Source of the DNA: Malaya genurostris
Lineage: Eukaryota > Arthropoda > Insecta > Diptera > Culicidae
Direction of reading: 5' to 3'
DNA: 64,000 bases
Assembly: GCF_030247185.1 (NCBI RefSeq)
Contig: NC_080571.1
Span: 163,838,352 to 163,902,351, forward strand
Part shown: positions 38,615 through 50,156 of the stretch, piece after piece
How the letters are laid out: every line of letters starts with the position of its first letter
How positions within the stretch are numbered: the stretch's first letter is position 1
Notes under the pieces: model-generated
Database searches by the model: none
What the model was told of the DNA's origin: nothing
Seen by the model: only the letters and a program-made list of their open reading frames with translations
Translations under genes and position numbers: made by a program

Positions 38615-39316
38615 TTTAAAATAATAACTCACAGGTTTAAGTTGCGATTAAAAATGTAGTTTATTTTTATCAGTTGTTAACTTATATATCCTATCTTCTC
38701 CTAGTCTAGCTAATTAGTTTTTACAATTCGTGAGAATCTAGGGGAGGAGTTAGAATGCGCAGTGTAAGTCGGGTTTAACCAATGGGATTAGTTGTATCGA
38801 GTCGGCCATTGTATACTTTGTGAGTAAGAGAGGAAATAAGCTTCTTGATGAGAGTGAGCGGGTGTGATACGGAGAGGAGCGGGCGATAGCATGTTGGGTT
38901 ATTCTCGTGAGTGTCGGTTTGAGTTAGTGTGCGTTCTTGAGTTACTGCTATTCTAGGTCGTGCCGGTTGGTATTCAATTGTGGACATGAGGGGCGTCAGG
39001 AGAAGGGGAAGTGACACAGTAGGTCATGTTTATTGTGTGTGCTCGACGATGATATAACAATTTGAAACTTGATGCTTCCTTGTTTCTGCAGTCGAAATTT
39101 ATGTCTACGTCGTTCCTTGCTTTGGGTCAGCGTAAGTTGCCTTCATGTAGGTAATGTATTTGTTTTATGTAGGTTTCTAGGTTTTCGTGGAATGGTGTTT
39201 TACTGGATTTTGTCAAGTGCGTGTGGTCTGGGGTGTGAGAAAGATTTAGTCTTGAATATTCATATTACATGGTCTGGAATGTGTGAGGAGATTTAGCGTA
39301 AAATGCGCATAATACA
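38615..39316 (-). repeat. 3' LTR of the gypsy element (702 bp)
   Basis: Reads TGTA...TTTAAA on the minus strand. About 120 bp longer than the 5' LTR because the block around 38753-38890 (with 'gtgagtaagagaggaaataa') is missing from the 5' LTR. Confidence 0.92.
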
Positions 39317-39329
39317 TCATCCCCCTTTT
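39317..39329 (-). other. Polypurine tract of the gypsy element
   Basis: On the minus strand aaaagggggatga directly precedes the 3' LTR. Confidence 0.8.
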
Positions 39330-39689
39330 GGAAGAATGATGTAACGAAGGGAAATCATTCTATAGTGCTTTATGGGATTAGGTTACTGTTTATGCGTTCG
39401 AACTCCCTAACAATTTTAATGTATATTACATAGTTTTCTTATAATTAAAATAACCGAATTTGACAGTTTTTCTCAGAGAAGCTAAGCAAGACTTCACTTA
39501 CGCCCACGGCAATGATTTTTTGGTTTATCTCTATTTTTGTGTTTTACGTGGGGTTAAGCTCGGTAGCTGAATCTTAATTCTAAAAGTTTGAAGTTACAAT
39601 TTTGTATTTCTTGCTTTAATGAGTCTATTTTTGTGAACAATGGTTTTTTTGTTTTGATTGTAAACTTTGTATTTCGCAATTTGAATCTT

Positions 39690-40900
39690 GAAGTTGTGTA
39701 ACTTTAAATGGACCTATATAAAATGGATCTAGCTTGCGTCTATTTTCGCTTTGTAGATTCAATATGTCGTTCAAATGTGTTGTCAACAAGTTGATTTTCT
39801 AATTTCTTTTTGGTGTATTAGATGTTTGTTTGCAATTTCGTGTGATTTGTGTAGTCGGTATTGTAATTCTTTATTGTACATGTAGAAATTATATATCGGT
39901 TCAATTTTGTCTGGGTAGGTTTCTTGTGGTAGTCTGGCTTTTACTCCGAACACTAGCTCGTAGGGTGTATACCCATGATCTGAGTGTGGTGTTGTGTTAT
40001 ATGAAAATGCATAGTATTGTAACCAATCATCCCAGTCAGATTGATGTTCGAAGCTCGTTGAGGCATCTGTGATTTCTTTTCACAGAACCAATTGTCTGAG
40101 GATGATAAGCTGTCGAAAATGTTTGTTTAGTTTTTAACAATTTGCAAATTTGTTCTAGAGCCTCGTTTTTTATATTCGGTTCCTCTGTCGGTTTTTAACT
40201 CAAGAAACTTACCGTAAGTTAGGATAAAATTTTTTACTACAGCTTTAACTACAACGTTAGCTTCTTTGGTAGGTATGGGTATATATACAACGTATTTGGT
40301 TAGTTCACACTGTATGCTTACAGCGTACCTGTTATTATGGGTTGTTTTGGGCAACGGTCCTACCGTATCGATTGCCACTATTTCAAATGGTGTGTTAGGT
40401 GTATTCGTAATTTGTAATTTTTCTTTAGTATGCTTAATGATTCTGTTCTTTTTGCAAATTTCACAGGCCTTGATGAAATTGGCAATTGAACTTTTCATAA
40501 ATTTCCATGTATATATTTCTCTTAATTTGAAGTACAATCTGTTTTATCCGATGTGTCCTCCTGTAGGTAATTCATGGTGATTCTTTAATATTGCTTGTAT
40601 TTCGCGAAGGTTACTAATAAACTTCGGTGGTTTGTAGATAATTATTTGTAATTTTTTTTGTGTTTATAGGACGAGTCCTTTAAACATTTCCATGGGTACC
40701 ATTTCAAATATTTTATCATTGCAAGAGATTGCTACTCTGCTAACTTTTAATTTCCTCATTTCTTCTTGATATTTGGAGATTGCAAACACGAGTGTTTGTC
40801 TGATATCTCTTACTTCTGTAATTACACGATGCATTTTTGTTTCTGTGTTCCTTTATATGTGTCAATTATAATATGATTGTTTTCGAAAAAAAAACATCTC
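39690..40900 (-). pseudogene. Gypsy integrase
   Basis: Minus-strand blocks: zinc-binding N-terminus with ACEICKKN (about 40440), core VAIDTVGPLPKTTHNNRYAVS (first catalytic Asp) and LELKTDRGTEYKK (second Asp). The distal core carrying the Glu and the C-terminal region TPYELVFGVKARLP are out of frame beyond 40127. Integrase inserts the cDNA into the chromosome. This copy keeps the two Asp that the 19.5-kb copy has lost but is frameshifted. Confidence 0.88.
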
Positions 40901-40916
40901 ATTTTCAATAGGTTTC

Positions 40917-41339
40917 TTACTTCGCTAGGGGTTTCCGTTGAATAAACAGAGAGTTGATCAGGCTCGCTGTTGATGCAAGGTTATTATTAGTGTTTGAGTT
41001 ATTCATATGGGTAGTATTTTTGTTATTATTTAATTTGTTCTGCTCTTTTTCCCTTTTTATGTGTTCTTGGTTTCTTGATATTGACCTTGTATTAACCATT
41101 AAAATACTATTTGCCTTCAATTCATCTGAGGACATTATTGTGCGTGATAACGCATCGGCTGCAACGTTACTTTTATCTTGAATATACTCTATGTTAAATT
41201 CAAATTCCTTTAAATCTAACCTCATTCTTGTCAATTTGGAGGTTGTGTTTTTCATACTATATAGAAATACTAACGGTCTGTGATCCGTTCGTATAGTAAA
41301 TTTGCGTCCATATAGGTAGGACTTAAAGTAATTAATTGA
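40917..41339 (-). pseudogene. Gypsy RNase H and connector
   Basis: After a stop at about 41340, the frame resumes with IRTDHRPLVFLYSMKNTTSK and FNIEYIQDKSNVAADALSR, the conserved RNase H end. A polar, Asn-rich linker leads to integrase. Confidence 0.88.
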
Positions 41340-42110
41340 TCAGTGTATTGCTGTCAATTGTTTAAAAATTACTGATTTATTTTTTTCTCCGGGTGTAAAG
41401 CTTTTACTGGCAAATGCTATTGGTAAGCCATTGCCATTGATAATTTGTGATAAAACTGCACCACATCCAACGTCTGAAACGCCTGTGGTTAAAATAAATT
41501 GTTCATTAACATCTTGGTACTGTAGAAGTTTTGGCGACATTAGGAAGGATTTTAAGGTTACAAATGCATGCTGGCACTCTAGTGTCCATGAAAATTTCTG
41601 GTTTTCCTTTAGTAGCTGATTTAATGGGTAGGCTATGGTTGCGAAATTTGGGACGAATTTTCTGTAATAGTTGCAAAAGGCGACGAATCTTCGCACGTCG
41701 TCGCTACTTATTGGTGTGGGGTAATTTTTTATTGCCTCGTATTTATTACTATCTGGTAGTATTCCTTTGTCTGTAATTTTGTGACCTAAATATGTTATCT
41801 CTGTATTAAACAATTTGCACTTATTGAGGTTAAGTTTAAGATTGTACTTCCTAATGCGTTCAAAAACGTTTTCTAAATTCTGAAGGTGGTGTTGGATTGA
41901 GCATCCAACTACTATAATATCATCTATATATACAAAAGTATGCTCAGGTGATAATCCTGACATTGCGATTGTCATCATTCGTTGAAAACTGTTTGACATT
42001 AAGTCCAGGGTTGTAAAATATTTTGCTCTACCAAGCTGATCTAAGATAACATCAATTCTTGGTAGCGGAAATTTGTCGGCTAATTTTTTTGTTAAGTTGT
42101 CGGAAATCAA
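41340..42110 (-). pseudogene. Gypsy reverse transcriptase with internal deletion
   Basis: The open frame contains FPLPRIDVILDQLGRAKYFT (motif A region), then jumps from LDLMSN to SFQRMMTIAMSGLSPEHTFVYIDDIIV. The stretch that normally carries the dNTP-binding and GL..AP blocks between motifs A and C has been lost. The catalytic YIDD remains, followed by CKLFNTEITYLGHKIT and SDDVRRFVAFCNYYRKF (thumb). Deletion of most of motif B makes it inactive. Confidence 0.9.
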
Positions 42111-42296
42111 CTACCAATCTCCATTTTGCATTATAGTTTTCGGATTTTTTTATGGATTGTTTTGAGGTGATATGGATGGTTCGATGATATTGTCTCTCAA
42201 CATTTTGTTAACTTGTGTTGCAATTTCGTTACTTTGTGAATGTATAGTTTTGTAGTTTTTAATGTACACTGTGACTTTATCGCTTAGTTCGATGTT

Positions 42297-43060
42297 TTAT
42301 GAATAGAAATTGTTTGATGAAACTGGTTCGTCTGGTAAGCAAAATATATCAGAATAATTTGAAATTAACTTTTCCAGGTTGTTTCTAGCATATATTGGTA
42401 CGTTGTTTAGATCGAGTTCGTTCAGGACTTTGTTTTTCCTAGTGTTATTTTTATACGTGTTGTTTTTCAAAATTGTGTACTTACTTAAGGGTTCTAAAAT
42501 TGGCTTGAATTCTGATTGGCTGACATTTATGGGTTTGTCAGTGGTATTCATAAATTTTACAAATTGGTTTTGTGGTGAAATAATTGCACTTGCGCAAAAT
42601 TTTCCTTGTTTAATTTCTTGTGTGTGTAGTACCATGTCCTCACTGCTATTTAAATTTTGTATTCTTCTGATAATTTCGCATCTACCAGGTATAATGTAGT
42701 TTTTATTAACAGTATCTTGAATCGGTATTGCTATTGGGGTATTATTAATTGTAAAGTTTAATATCCAACATTCGTAATCGATTAGGCATTTATTGGCTGA
42801 AAGAAAATCTCTACCTAAGATGCCGTCTGTAGAAATAGGAAAATTTGGGCTTACTATGTGGAATCTTTGTTTAATTGAAATTTCTTTATTAAATATCAAG
42901 TCTGTTTCTGTTGTCGCGATGGTTTCTATCTCGCAATCGGTAATTCCGGTAAGTTTAGTTTTATTATTTGAATTAATTGGTTGCTGTGGGGATATTTTGT
43001 TTGCTTTAAAAACGGATATATCTGCACCTGAGTCTATAAGAGCAAATTCAGCAGCTAGAA
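42297..43060 (-). pseudogene. Gypsy aspartic protease and start of RT
   Basis: The active-site block LIDSGADISVF lies near 43010-43050 (minus strand), and the second conserved block DGILGRDFLSANKCLIDYE is at about 42780-42850. This is the DSGA...ILGRD layout of gypsy proteases, which cleave Gag-Pol. The frame continues to 42297 into the RT N-terminal region. The active-site block and the flap are not in one clean frame with upstream gag. Confidence 0.87.
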
Positions 43061-44740
43061 GTTCTATATGGAAGATCTATAATAGAACAGAAACTGGAAC
43101 AAACGTATCCCCAGCAAGCCGTTCTAGTTTTATTTATTCGACCAGTTCTACTGTCAAATTTAAAACCGGTCTACGATGCCGTTCTATTTTTGTATATTTG
43201 AAACACGAGTAAAACACTGCTGGGGTGCCAGTTTTTCTTGTTATAAAATCCAGATTTAAATTTTGTAACTGACATAAATTATGCATCTAGAACTAGAACA
43301 CTACTGAATATGCCCTAATAAACGTGCATATTGAATTTGCCATTCGTATACCCACTTTGATAAAATTAGCGGCGTGTATATTCATGGTATACACTGAAAA
43401 TCATTTCTACCTATTTTTTGAGGAGAAATCACTCATTGTCGAGCTCTTCTATAAGCTACCCAAAATTAGGTCGTTATCTACTCAAACTTTGAGTTGATGG
43501 GTGAAAATGGGTAACGTGCTTTGATATGGCATAAGATTTGTACTAAACTTACAGTTACCTAAATTTTGAGGTCATCACTCGTTACCCAAAATTGGGGAGA
43601 TGCACTTTAGTTGATTTTGGGTAGGTTTTGACCCAAAATTAGGTAGCGGCTGGTAAGAGTGTACAAGGTCTTTCTTAAAAATTTTGGTTCGTTGGGTATT
43701 GGGTATATTTTGTGGTTGATAAGTTTGATATGGTGTGCCGTAATTTGGCGTTGTATTATGCATTTGCATACCATTATAATTGTGTATTGTGTTATTATTT
43801 GGGTAGTTAGGCGAATCGCCTGCCTTAGGTCAAAAGGTCGTTGTGTTTGCGTCATTTTTGTCTTTTCACTAGATTCAATTTGTGTACGTTTTAAACTTAT
43901 TATCCTATAAATTCGGTATTGCTATCGGGGTATTATTAATTGTAAAGTTTAATATCCAACATTCGTAATCGATTAGGCATTTATTGGCTGAGAGAAAATC
44001 TCTACCTAAGATGCCGTCTGTAGAAATAGGAAAATTTGGGCTTACTATGTGAAATCTTTGTTTAATTGAAATTTCTTTATTAAATATTAAGTCTGTTTCT
44101 GTTGTCGCGATGGTTTCTATCTCGCAATCGGTAATTCCGGTAAACTTAGTTTTATTATTTGAATTAATTGGTTGCTGTGGGGATATTTTGTTTGCTTTAA
44201 AAACGGATACATCTGCACCTGAGTCTATAAGAGCAATTTCAGCAGCTAGAAGTTCTATATGGAAGATCTATAATAGAACAGAAACTGGAACAAACGTATC
44301 CCCAACAAGCCGTTCTAGTTTTATTTATTCGACTAGTTCTACTGTCAAATTTAAAACTGGTCTACGATGCCGTTCTATTTTTGTATATTTGAAACACGAG
44401 TAAAACACTGCTGGGGTGCCAGTTTTTCTTGTTATAAAATCCAGATTTAAATTTTGTAACTGACATAAATTATGCATCTAGAACTAGAACACTACTGAAT
44501 ATGCCCTAATAAACGTGCATATTGAATTTGCCATTCGTATACCCACTTTGATAAAATTAGCGGCGTGTATATTCATGGTATACAAGGTCTTTCTTAAAAA
44601 TTTTGGTTCGTTGGGTATTGGGTATATTTTGTGGTTGATAAGTTTGATATGGTGTGCCGTAATTTGGCGTTGTATTATGCATTTCCATACCATTATAATT
44701 GTGTATTGTGTGATTATTTTTTGGGTAGTTAGGCGAATCA
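42722..44740 (-). repeat. Direct duplication of the gag-protease region inside the gypsy element
   Basis: 42722-43812 recurs at about 43914-44740 in the same orientation ('taatatccaacattcgtaat', 'gtatccccagcaagccgttc', 'ggtctttcttaaaaattttg'). The first copy is longer only because it holds a 270-bp MITE. The protease active site is thus present twice. Confidence 0.92.
43392..43661. mobile_element. 270-bp MITE with TA duplication
   Basis: Starts cactgaaaatc and ends gtaagagtg. Both termini show cact and, 11 bases further in, ctaccta. TA lies on both sides (43390-43391, 43662-43663). The duplicate copy has a single TA at 44581-44582. The interior repeats the word acccaaaatt(a/g)g three times. 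A Tc1/mariner-type MITE by TSD. Confidence 0.88.
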
Positions 44741-45263
44741 ACATCGGTTTCGCCGCATTAGCTATATACATACTAGGATTTCCATACCTCTGGTGGATAT
44801 TTTGGTTTTGATAGTTCCTTCTCTGGTATCTATCTTGAAATCAAGGGTTACTGTTTCTATCGAAAGTTTGATTATTGTTGAAATGCGGGTTATAGTTTCT
44901 AAAACAATGTTTATTATGTTTATTATAATTGTTATTGTTACTACTTTTATAATTGTTAGGTTGATGTGGTTCATATTGATTATGGATGTTGAAAGGTCTT
45001 TTGGGAGACCCGTACGATATACCTCCTCTCAAATAGTTATTTTTGTGCTGTTGGTTAGCAAGTCTCGTGTTCAAAATTTGGGAGTGTGTGTTTTCGTTGA
45101 CTTCACACTCTTGTGCTTTTTGTATAGCTTCTTGCAGAGTGCCGTGAATTTTGTCGTGAATACGACTTACTTTACTATGGGGTGCCTTTTCAAAATTAGC
45201 CATATGGAAGAATGGGCAGAACTTAATCGTGAATATCTCGTCTTGTATTAATGGTAGCAACAT
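44484..45263 (-). pseudogene. Gypsy gag, C-terminal part
   Basis: The minus-strand frame from 45263 reads IHGTLQEAIQKAQECEVNEN, resembling the end of a gypsy capsid domain, then an extremely Asn-rich tail (NNNNYNKHNKHCFRNYNPHF). No zinc knuckle is visible. The N-terminal capsid region upstream of 45263 is not recognisable, so gag is truncated by the rearrangement described at 45263-46270. Confidence 0.75.
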
Positions 45264-46264
45264 AATTCTTTCACCATTTCATCAAAAATATGATAAGGAA
45301 TTTAGGATAATATTTTGAACAGTGTGAGATTACCACAAACAACTCAAATATTAAGCTTTCTCAAACTTTGAAAACAACGCGGAAAACTCTTTTCTTTTGT
45401 TTGGCTTTTTCGCGCAAGGACGACGATTTTGAGGTAGTTAGGCACATATCTTCAACTGACTGCGTATAAACAGTGGTCGAAATTCGATCATTTCTTCTTT
45501 TGCGTTGGATGCAAGTAGACGTCGTGGGACCAGCAGCTTCGGAGAGTGCACCTTCTGCGTGGTAAAAGCCTCAAACGCTTAGGTCGTGCATTCATTTGGA
45601 CTTCAATCGTCGGGAGCAGCGGTCGTCAATAACGAGAGTTTCAGATTTTAGTTCCGGAATATAGGTTTAGAATTTAGAGCCTGTGTGCTGAAACTGGATT
45701 CTGGATCTATATTTCGGAACTGATTTCAGTTTCGAAATTATAGTTTTAGAATTGCAACTGATCTCTGAGTCTGTTCTTGGTTCTAAATTTAGTTCTTGAA
45801 CTCAGGTCCAGTTCCTCATTCTAGAATTCTTCTATTCGGTTCTTTTTAGAACCATAACAATAGTCTCAAAGAATTATGCGAAATTTTGCTTTACTGTACT
45901 CTATACAACCCATTTTGATGATCGTGGCGAAAAATCGTCTTCAAGTTTCAGAGCTTAGTTCCGGAATATGGGTTTAGAATTCAGAGCCTGTGTGCTGATT
46001 TGGATTCTGGAAAAAGATTCCGGAACTGATTTCAGTTTCGAAATTGTAGTTCTAGAACTGAATTCCAACTGAATTCTGAGTCTGTTCTAAGTTCTGAATT
46101 TAGTTCTTGAACTCAGATCCAGTTCCTAATTCCAGAATTCTTCAAATAGGTTCTTTTGTCGTGAATACGACTTACTTTACTATGGGGCGCCTTTTCAAAA
46201 TTAGCCATATGGAAGAATGGGCAGAACTTAATCGTGAATATCTCGACTTGTATTAATGGCAGCA
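45150..46264. repeat. Second direct duplication and 'gttctgaattc' repeat block
   Basis: 45150-45262 (end of recognisable gag) recurs at 46149-46264. Between them two ~205-bp copies (about 45640-45850 and 45950-46158) contain 'agagcctgtgtgctga' and 'cagttcct(c/a)attc(t/c)agaattctt'. No coding motif; it looks like foreign repeat DNA trapped in gag. Confidence 0.8.
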
Positions 46265-46546
46265 ACAAAATTCATAATTTATACAGCATCATTCATAATT
46301 CATACAGGATCTTGATAGTTTCTTTCAATGAAATATGCAAATCCGAAATGAGATAATTGACGTCAAAAATCGTTGAAAATTTTAGTAGTGAAAAGGGGGA
46401 AAGTTTCGCAATTTACGCAATCGATCAACTATCAATTCGAATTCGAAAGTGTAAAGAAATCGTGTCAGTTTTATTCGTATTCACGACATCCAGTTATGTC
46501 TCGGACATTACACACCCGTACTTTTTTTTATTAAGTAATTTAATTT

Positions 46547-46786
46547 TTACACGTTGGCCAATTGTACCTGTCGTGCGGCCTCGATTGCTATTTTTTCGGT
46601 GTATTGCTTGTGCAATTTTATTAGTCCTCTCAGTAGCAGATAGCATACTGCTATTGCTACTAATGCACAGAGCGCGATGCCTTCCGTTTCCCTCGACGGG
46701 GAGGCTATCGTGTTATTGATGGTTTCGTCTGACGAAAACCCACCCATAATCTCTATCCACAAAATGTTATTATGTCCTGTAATCAA
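46547..46786 (-). CDS. Small ORF with one membrane segment, in the gypsy 5' region
   Basis: A 79-residue frame in the same direction as the element, located between the PBS and gag. Residues about 36-55 (GIALCALVAIAVCYLLLRGL) form a convincing transmembrane helix, followed by a basic, amphipathic tail with KLHKQYTEKIAIEAARQVQL. Ty3/gypsy elements do not normally encode a membrane protein upstream of gag. It may be a displaced env tail, a relic of another insertion, or chance. I do not recognise the protein. Confidence 0.4.
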   Translation of the reverse strand: MITGHNNILWIEIMGGFSSDETINNTIASPSRETEGIALCALVAIAVCYLLLRGLIKLHKQYTEKIAIEAARQVQLANV

Positions 46787-47226
46787 TATTTGCCTAACTT
46801 CTTTGTGTCCCTATTTCTTAACTTAAACACAGTACCTTTAGTTTACTTCCATTTCCATCTGTCGTCCTCTTTTTTTTGACACTATTCTGGTTTCGGTTTA
46901 CCAAGGAACCACCATTTGAGCCTCTCTTTTCTTTTATGCACGAAAAAATTCACTTTAAGTATTCAATTAACTGCAACCAGCAACACAAAAATGCTTGGAA
47001 AGTTCATAACTAACATCGCACGATATTTTCCTGGTCGTTAACTGCTATGAAAAGGGCACCATTTACCAAAAATCCTCGTTTGTTACCAGTGAGCAATAAC
47101 AACGATCGTCATTTGCACTACTGGAACTATTGTTAATAACTTTTGGGTTAAAATATTTTGGTTAAAACATTATTGCTGAACTGTTCTTTACTTGAAACAT
47201 CACGACTTACCGAAGACAGATACTTT
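46787..47226 (-). other. Gypsy 5' leader
   Basis: Non-coding leader between PBS and the first open frames. Part of it (from about 47024) is included in palindrome P4. Confidence 0.6.
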
Positions 47227-47240
47227 AGACACGGTCGCCA
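47227..47240 (-). promoter_or_regulatory. Primer-binding site, probably tRNA-Arg type
   Basis: On the minus strand TGGCGACCGTGTCT begins right after the 5' LTR. TGGCGACC.. sites are complementary to the 3' end of arginine tRNAs, as used by the mdg1/412 group in Drosophila. The same site is at 54093. Confidence 0.7.
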
Positions 47241-47818
47241 TTTAAAATAATAACTCACAGGTTTAAGTTGCGATTAAGAATGTACTTTATTTTTATCAGT
47301 TGTTAACTTATATATCCTATCCTCTCCTAGTCTAGCTAATTAGTTTTTACAATTGGTGAGAATCTAGGGGAGGAGTGAGAATCTAGGGGATCATGTTGGG
47401 TTATTCTCGTGAGTGTCGGTTTGAGTTAGTGTGCGTTCTTGAGTTACTGTTATTCCAGGTCGTGCCGGTTGGTATTCAATTGTGAACATGAGGGGCGTCA
47501 AGAGAAGGGGAAGTGACACAGTAGGTCATGTTTATTGTGTGTGTTCGACGATGATATAACAATTTGAAACTTGATGCTTCCTTGTTTCTGCAGTCGAAAT
47601 TTATGTCTACGTCGTTCCTTGCTTTGGGTCAGCGTAAGTTGCCTTCATGTAGGTAATGTATTTGTTTTATGTAGGTTTCTAGGTTTTCGTGGAATGGTGT
47701 TTTACTGGATTTTGTCAAGTGCGTGTGGTCTGGGGTGTGAGAAAGATTTAGTCTTGAATATTCATATTACGTGGTCTGGAATGTGTGAGGAGATTTAGCG
47801 TTAAATGCTGATATTACA
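47241..47818 (-). repeat. 5' LTR of the gypsy element (578 bp, internally deleted)
   Basis: Shares both ends with the 3' LTR but lacks its central block and carries a short tandem 'gagaatctaggggag' scar at about 47357-47385. The LTRs have therefore evolved apart since insertion. Confidence 0.92.
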
Positions 47819-49520
47819 GTATCAACACATCTTGCACGCTAAGACAACTTGCCGACGACAGCGTTGTGTCTATTATAGGACCCAAAGCTGCCGATCTCTA
47901 AGGACCATTACAAGATACTCTCGACAACTTATCATCATGGGCTCTTCAGATGGGTGTCGAGAGCTGGTTGTATTTTCGAGGAAGCGAGAACCAGCACAAT
48001 TACAGCTTCAACTAAGGGGTGAAACCATAGCTCAGGTCTTCACATTTAAATATCTCGGGGTCTGGTTCGACTCCAAAGGCACCTGGGGATGTCACATTAG
48101 GTATCTGAAACAAAAATGCCAGCAGAGAATCAACTTTCTTCGTACAATAACCGGATCATGGTGGGGTGCCCACCCAGGAGATCTGATCAGGTTGTATCAA
48201 ACAACGATATTGTCCGTGATGAAATACGGATGCTTCTGCTTCCGATCTGTGGTGAACACTTATATCATCAAGCTGGAAAGAATTCAGTATCGTTGTTTGC
48301 GTATTGCCTTGGGTTTCATGCAATCGACTCATACGATGAGCCTCGAAGTGCTGGCGTGCATTCTTTCATTGAAAATCCGGTTCTGGGATCTCTCATATCG
48401 TTTGCTCATTCGATGCGACATTTGGAATCCTCTGGTGATTGAAAACTTCGAAAGGTTAGTTGAGCTTAACTCTCAAACCCGTTTTATGTCCTTGTATTTT
48501 GATTACATGGCTCAGAATATTAATCCTTCTTCGTTTGTTTCCAACCGTGCTCATTTCATGGATACTTTTGATTCTACTGTGTTTTTCGACACATCCATGA
48601 AGGAAGAGATTTGTGGAATTCCGAACCACGTACGCCCTCAAGTGGCCGCTAATATCTTTAATAACAAATTTAGAACAGTCAACTGTGAAAATACTGACGG
48701 ATCAAATATCAACAAGTCCACAGGCTTCGGTATCTTCAATCAGAACATCACCGCTTCGTACAAACTCAGTGATCCGGCTTCAGTTTACGTCGCAGAATTA
48801 GCTGCTATTCAGTACACCCTCGAGATCATTGAAACCTTGCCCAAAGACCATTACTTCATTGTCACGGACAGTCTAAGCTCAATAGAAGCTCCCCGGGCAA
48901 TGAAACCAGGAAAGTATCCCCCATATTTCCTGGGGAAAATACGGGAACACTTGCGAACTTTATCTGAACGGTCTTATTCAATATCGTTAGTCTGGGTCGC
49001 TTCGCATTGTTCCATTCCGGGCAATGAAAAGGCTGACTCACTGGCTAAAGTGAGCGCATTAGAAGGTGATATTTATGAAAGACCAATCTGCTTCAATGAA
49101 TTTTTCAGTACTTCTCGTCAGAAAACTCTCGAAAGTTGCCAAACTTCATGGACGAATGACGAACTGGGACGATGGCTACAATCCATTATCCCTAAAGTAT
49201 CGACGAAACCATGGTTCAAGGGCATGAACGTGAGTCGTGATTTCATTCGCGTTATGTCAGGGCTCATGTCAAATCACCTTACATTCAACGCACATCTCCG
49301 GCGTATCGGGATCGTAGAGAACGGGCTCTGCACCTGTGGCGACGGTTATCAGGACATCGAGCATGTTGTGTATCGCGACGCCAGGTCGAAGCTACTGGAA
49401 TCCCTCAGGGCCCGAGGTAGACCGCCTGAGGTTCCGGTTCGGGATGTGTTGGCGAGTCGGGATAGTTCATATATGCTTCTCATATACCAGTACCCTAAAT
49501 ACATTGATATGCAAGTGTAA
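47805..49520 (+). pseudogene. 571-codon chimeric ORF: LTR start joined to family-N RT/RNase H
   Basis: The ATG lies in the gypsy LTR (47805). The first ~50 codons read family-N RT in the wrong frame. A 19-bp deletion near 47960, relative to the 14.5-kb copy, restores the native frame at ELVVFSRKREPA. From there the product is intact: FKYLGVWFDSKGTWG, RLYQTTILSV, LEVLACILSLKIRFW, RNase H blocks NTDGSNINKSTGFGIF, AELAAIQYTLEIIE, HYFIVTDSLSSIEA and WVASHCSIPGNEKADSLA, then a Cys/His-type C-terminus (CTCGDGYQDIEHVVY). The polymerase active site (LADDS) lies in the out-of-frame part, so it cannot be a polymerase. RNase H could fold. Confidence 0.85.
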
Positions 49521-50144
49521 TGTGTTATTCCTCGCTCAGAAAATATAATCTCCACCTACAGGTTCGACACTAACATTCGCCCGATTCTCTCGATCCCCGT
49601 CCCAGATCACCATCTTCATTGGAACTAACAAGATCTTTTTTTGTCACTAACTTTTTCGTTCCTTCTTCCCTGTCTCTTCTCCATCTCGATGGCAACTAAT
49701 TAGATCTCTGTCGTTTTCAAACATTTTGGTCCCACACCCCCTTTTTACCCCGTTTCCCACAATATTTACTTTTTTTATTCTCTTCCGTAACATCACCCTC
49801 ACAGGAAGACCGCTCCAGTCGACGACCAGCATGCAGGCCACCCGCCGGGCCTTCGTAGTCTGGGGGTGTTTCCTGCGGACCCTCACGGACCGAAGAATGC
49901 GGCCAACATAGACAATTACACAATCGCCATCTGGAATCATCTCATCCTAAATTCAATTCACCGGCCACTACCGATCGCCAGCTGAAAGCTGGATTCTCGA
50001 GAATTCACGACCCCGATACTACATTACATAATGATACTATTCTAGTTTTAAGTTAGACGATAATTAAGATTAGTAAATACCCTTGGCATCTTAGAGCTTA
50101 AGCAGTGTGTCTTAATATTATATTATATTATTGAATAAAAAAAA
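49521..50144 (+). other. Family-N 3' UTR and A-tail
   Basis: Contains the family's GC-rich block ('ccacccgccgggccttcg'), 'tacccttggcatcttagag' and a terminal attgaataaaaaaaa. This is the longest 3' UTR copy in the window and defines the 3' end of the element. Confidence 0.88.
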
Positions 50145-50156
50145 GGACAATACCCT

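Larger units (their letters stand above)
38615..47818 (-). mobile_element. Ty3/gypsy LTR retrotransposon, 9.2 kb, defective
   Basis: A minus-strand element with both LTRs (5' LTR 47241-47818, 3' LTR 38615-39316), PBS (47227-47240), PPT (39317-39329) and 4-bp TSDs. The order of coding remnants from 5' to 3' is gag, protease, RT, RNase H, integrase, which is Ty3/gypsy order. There is no env between integrase and the 3' LTR. Internal direct duplications, a MITE, a deletion in RT and several frameshifts show it is dead. It was inserted in a family-N element. Confidence 0.93.

Noticed and set aside
47571..47798. 75-codon Cys/Leu-rich frame inside the LTR, also at 39069-39296 and 53535-53762
   Set aside because: Recurs only because the LTR recurs. 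It is antisense to the element and has no known domain.
49647..49940. Overlapping Arg/Lys-rich frames in the family-N 3' UTR (also 51395-51686)
   Set aside because: They lie in a non-coding 3' UTR, antisense or in several frames at once, and are explained by the GC-rich block.
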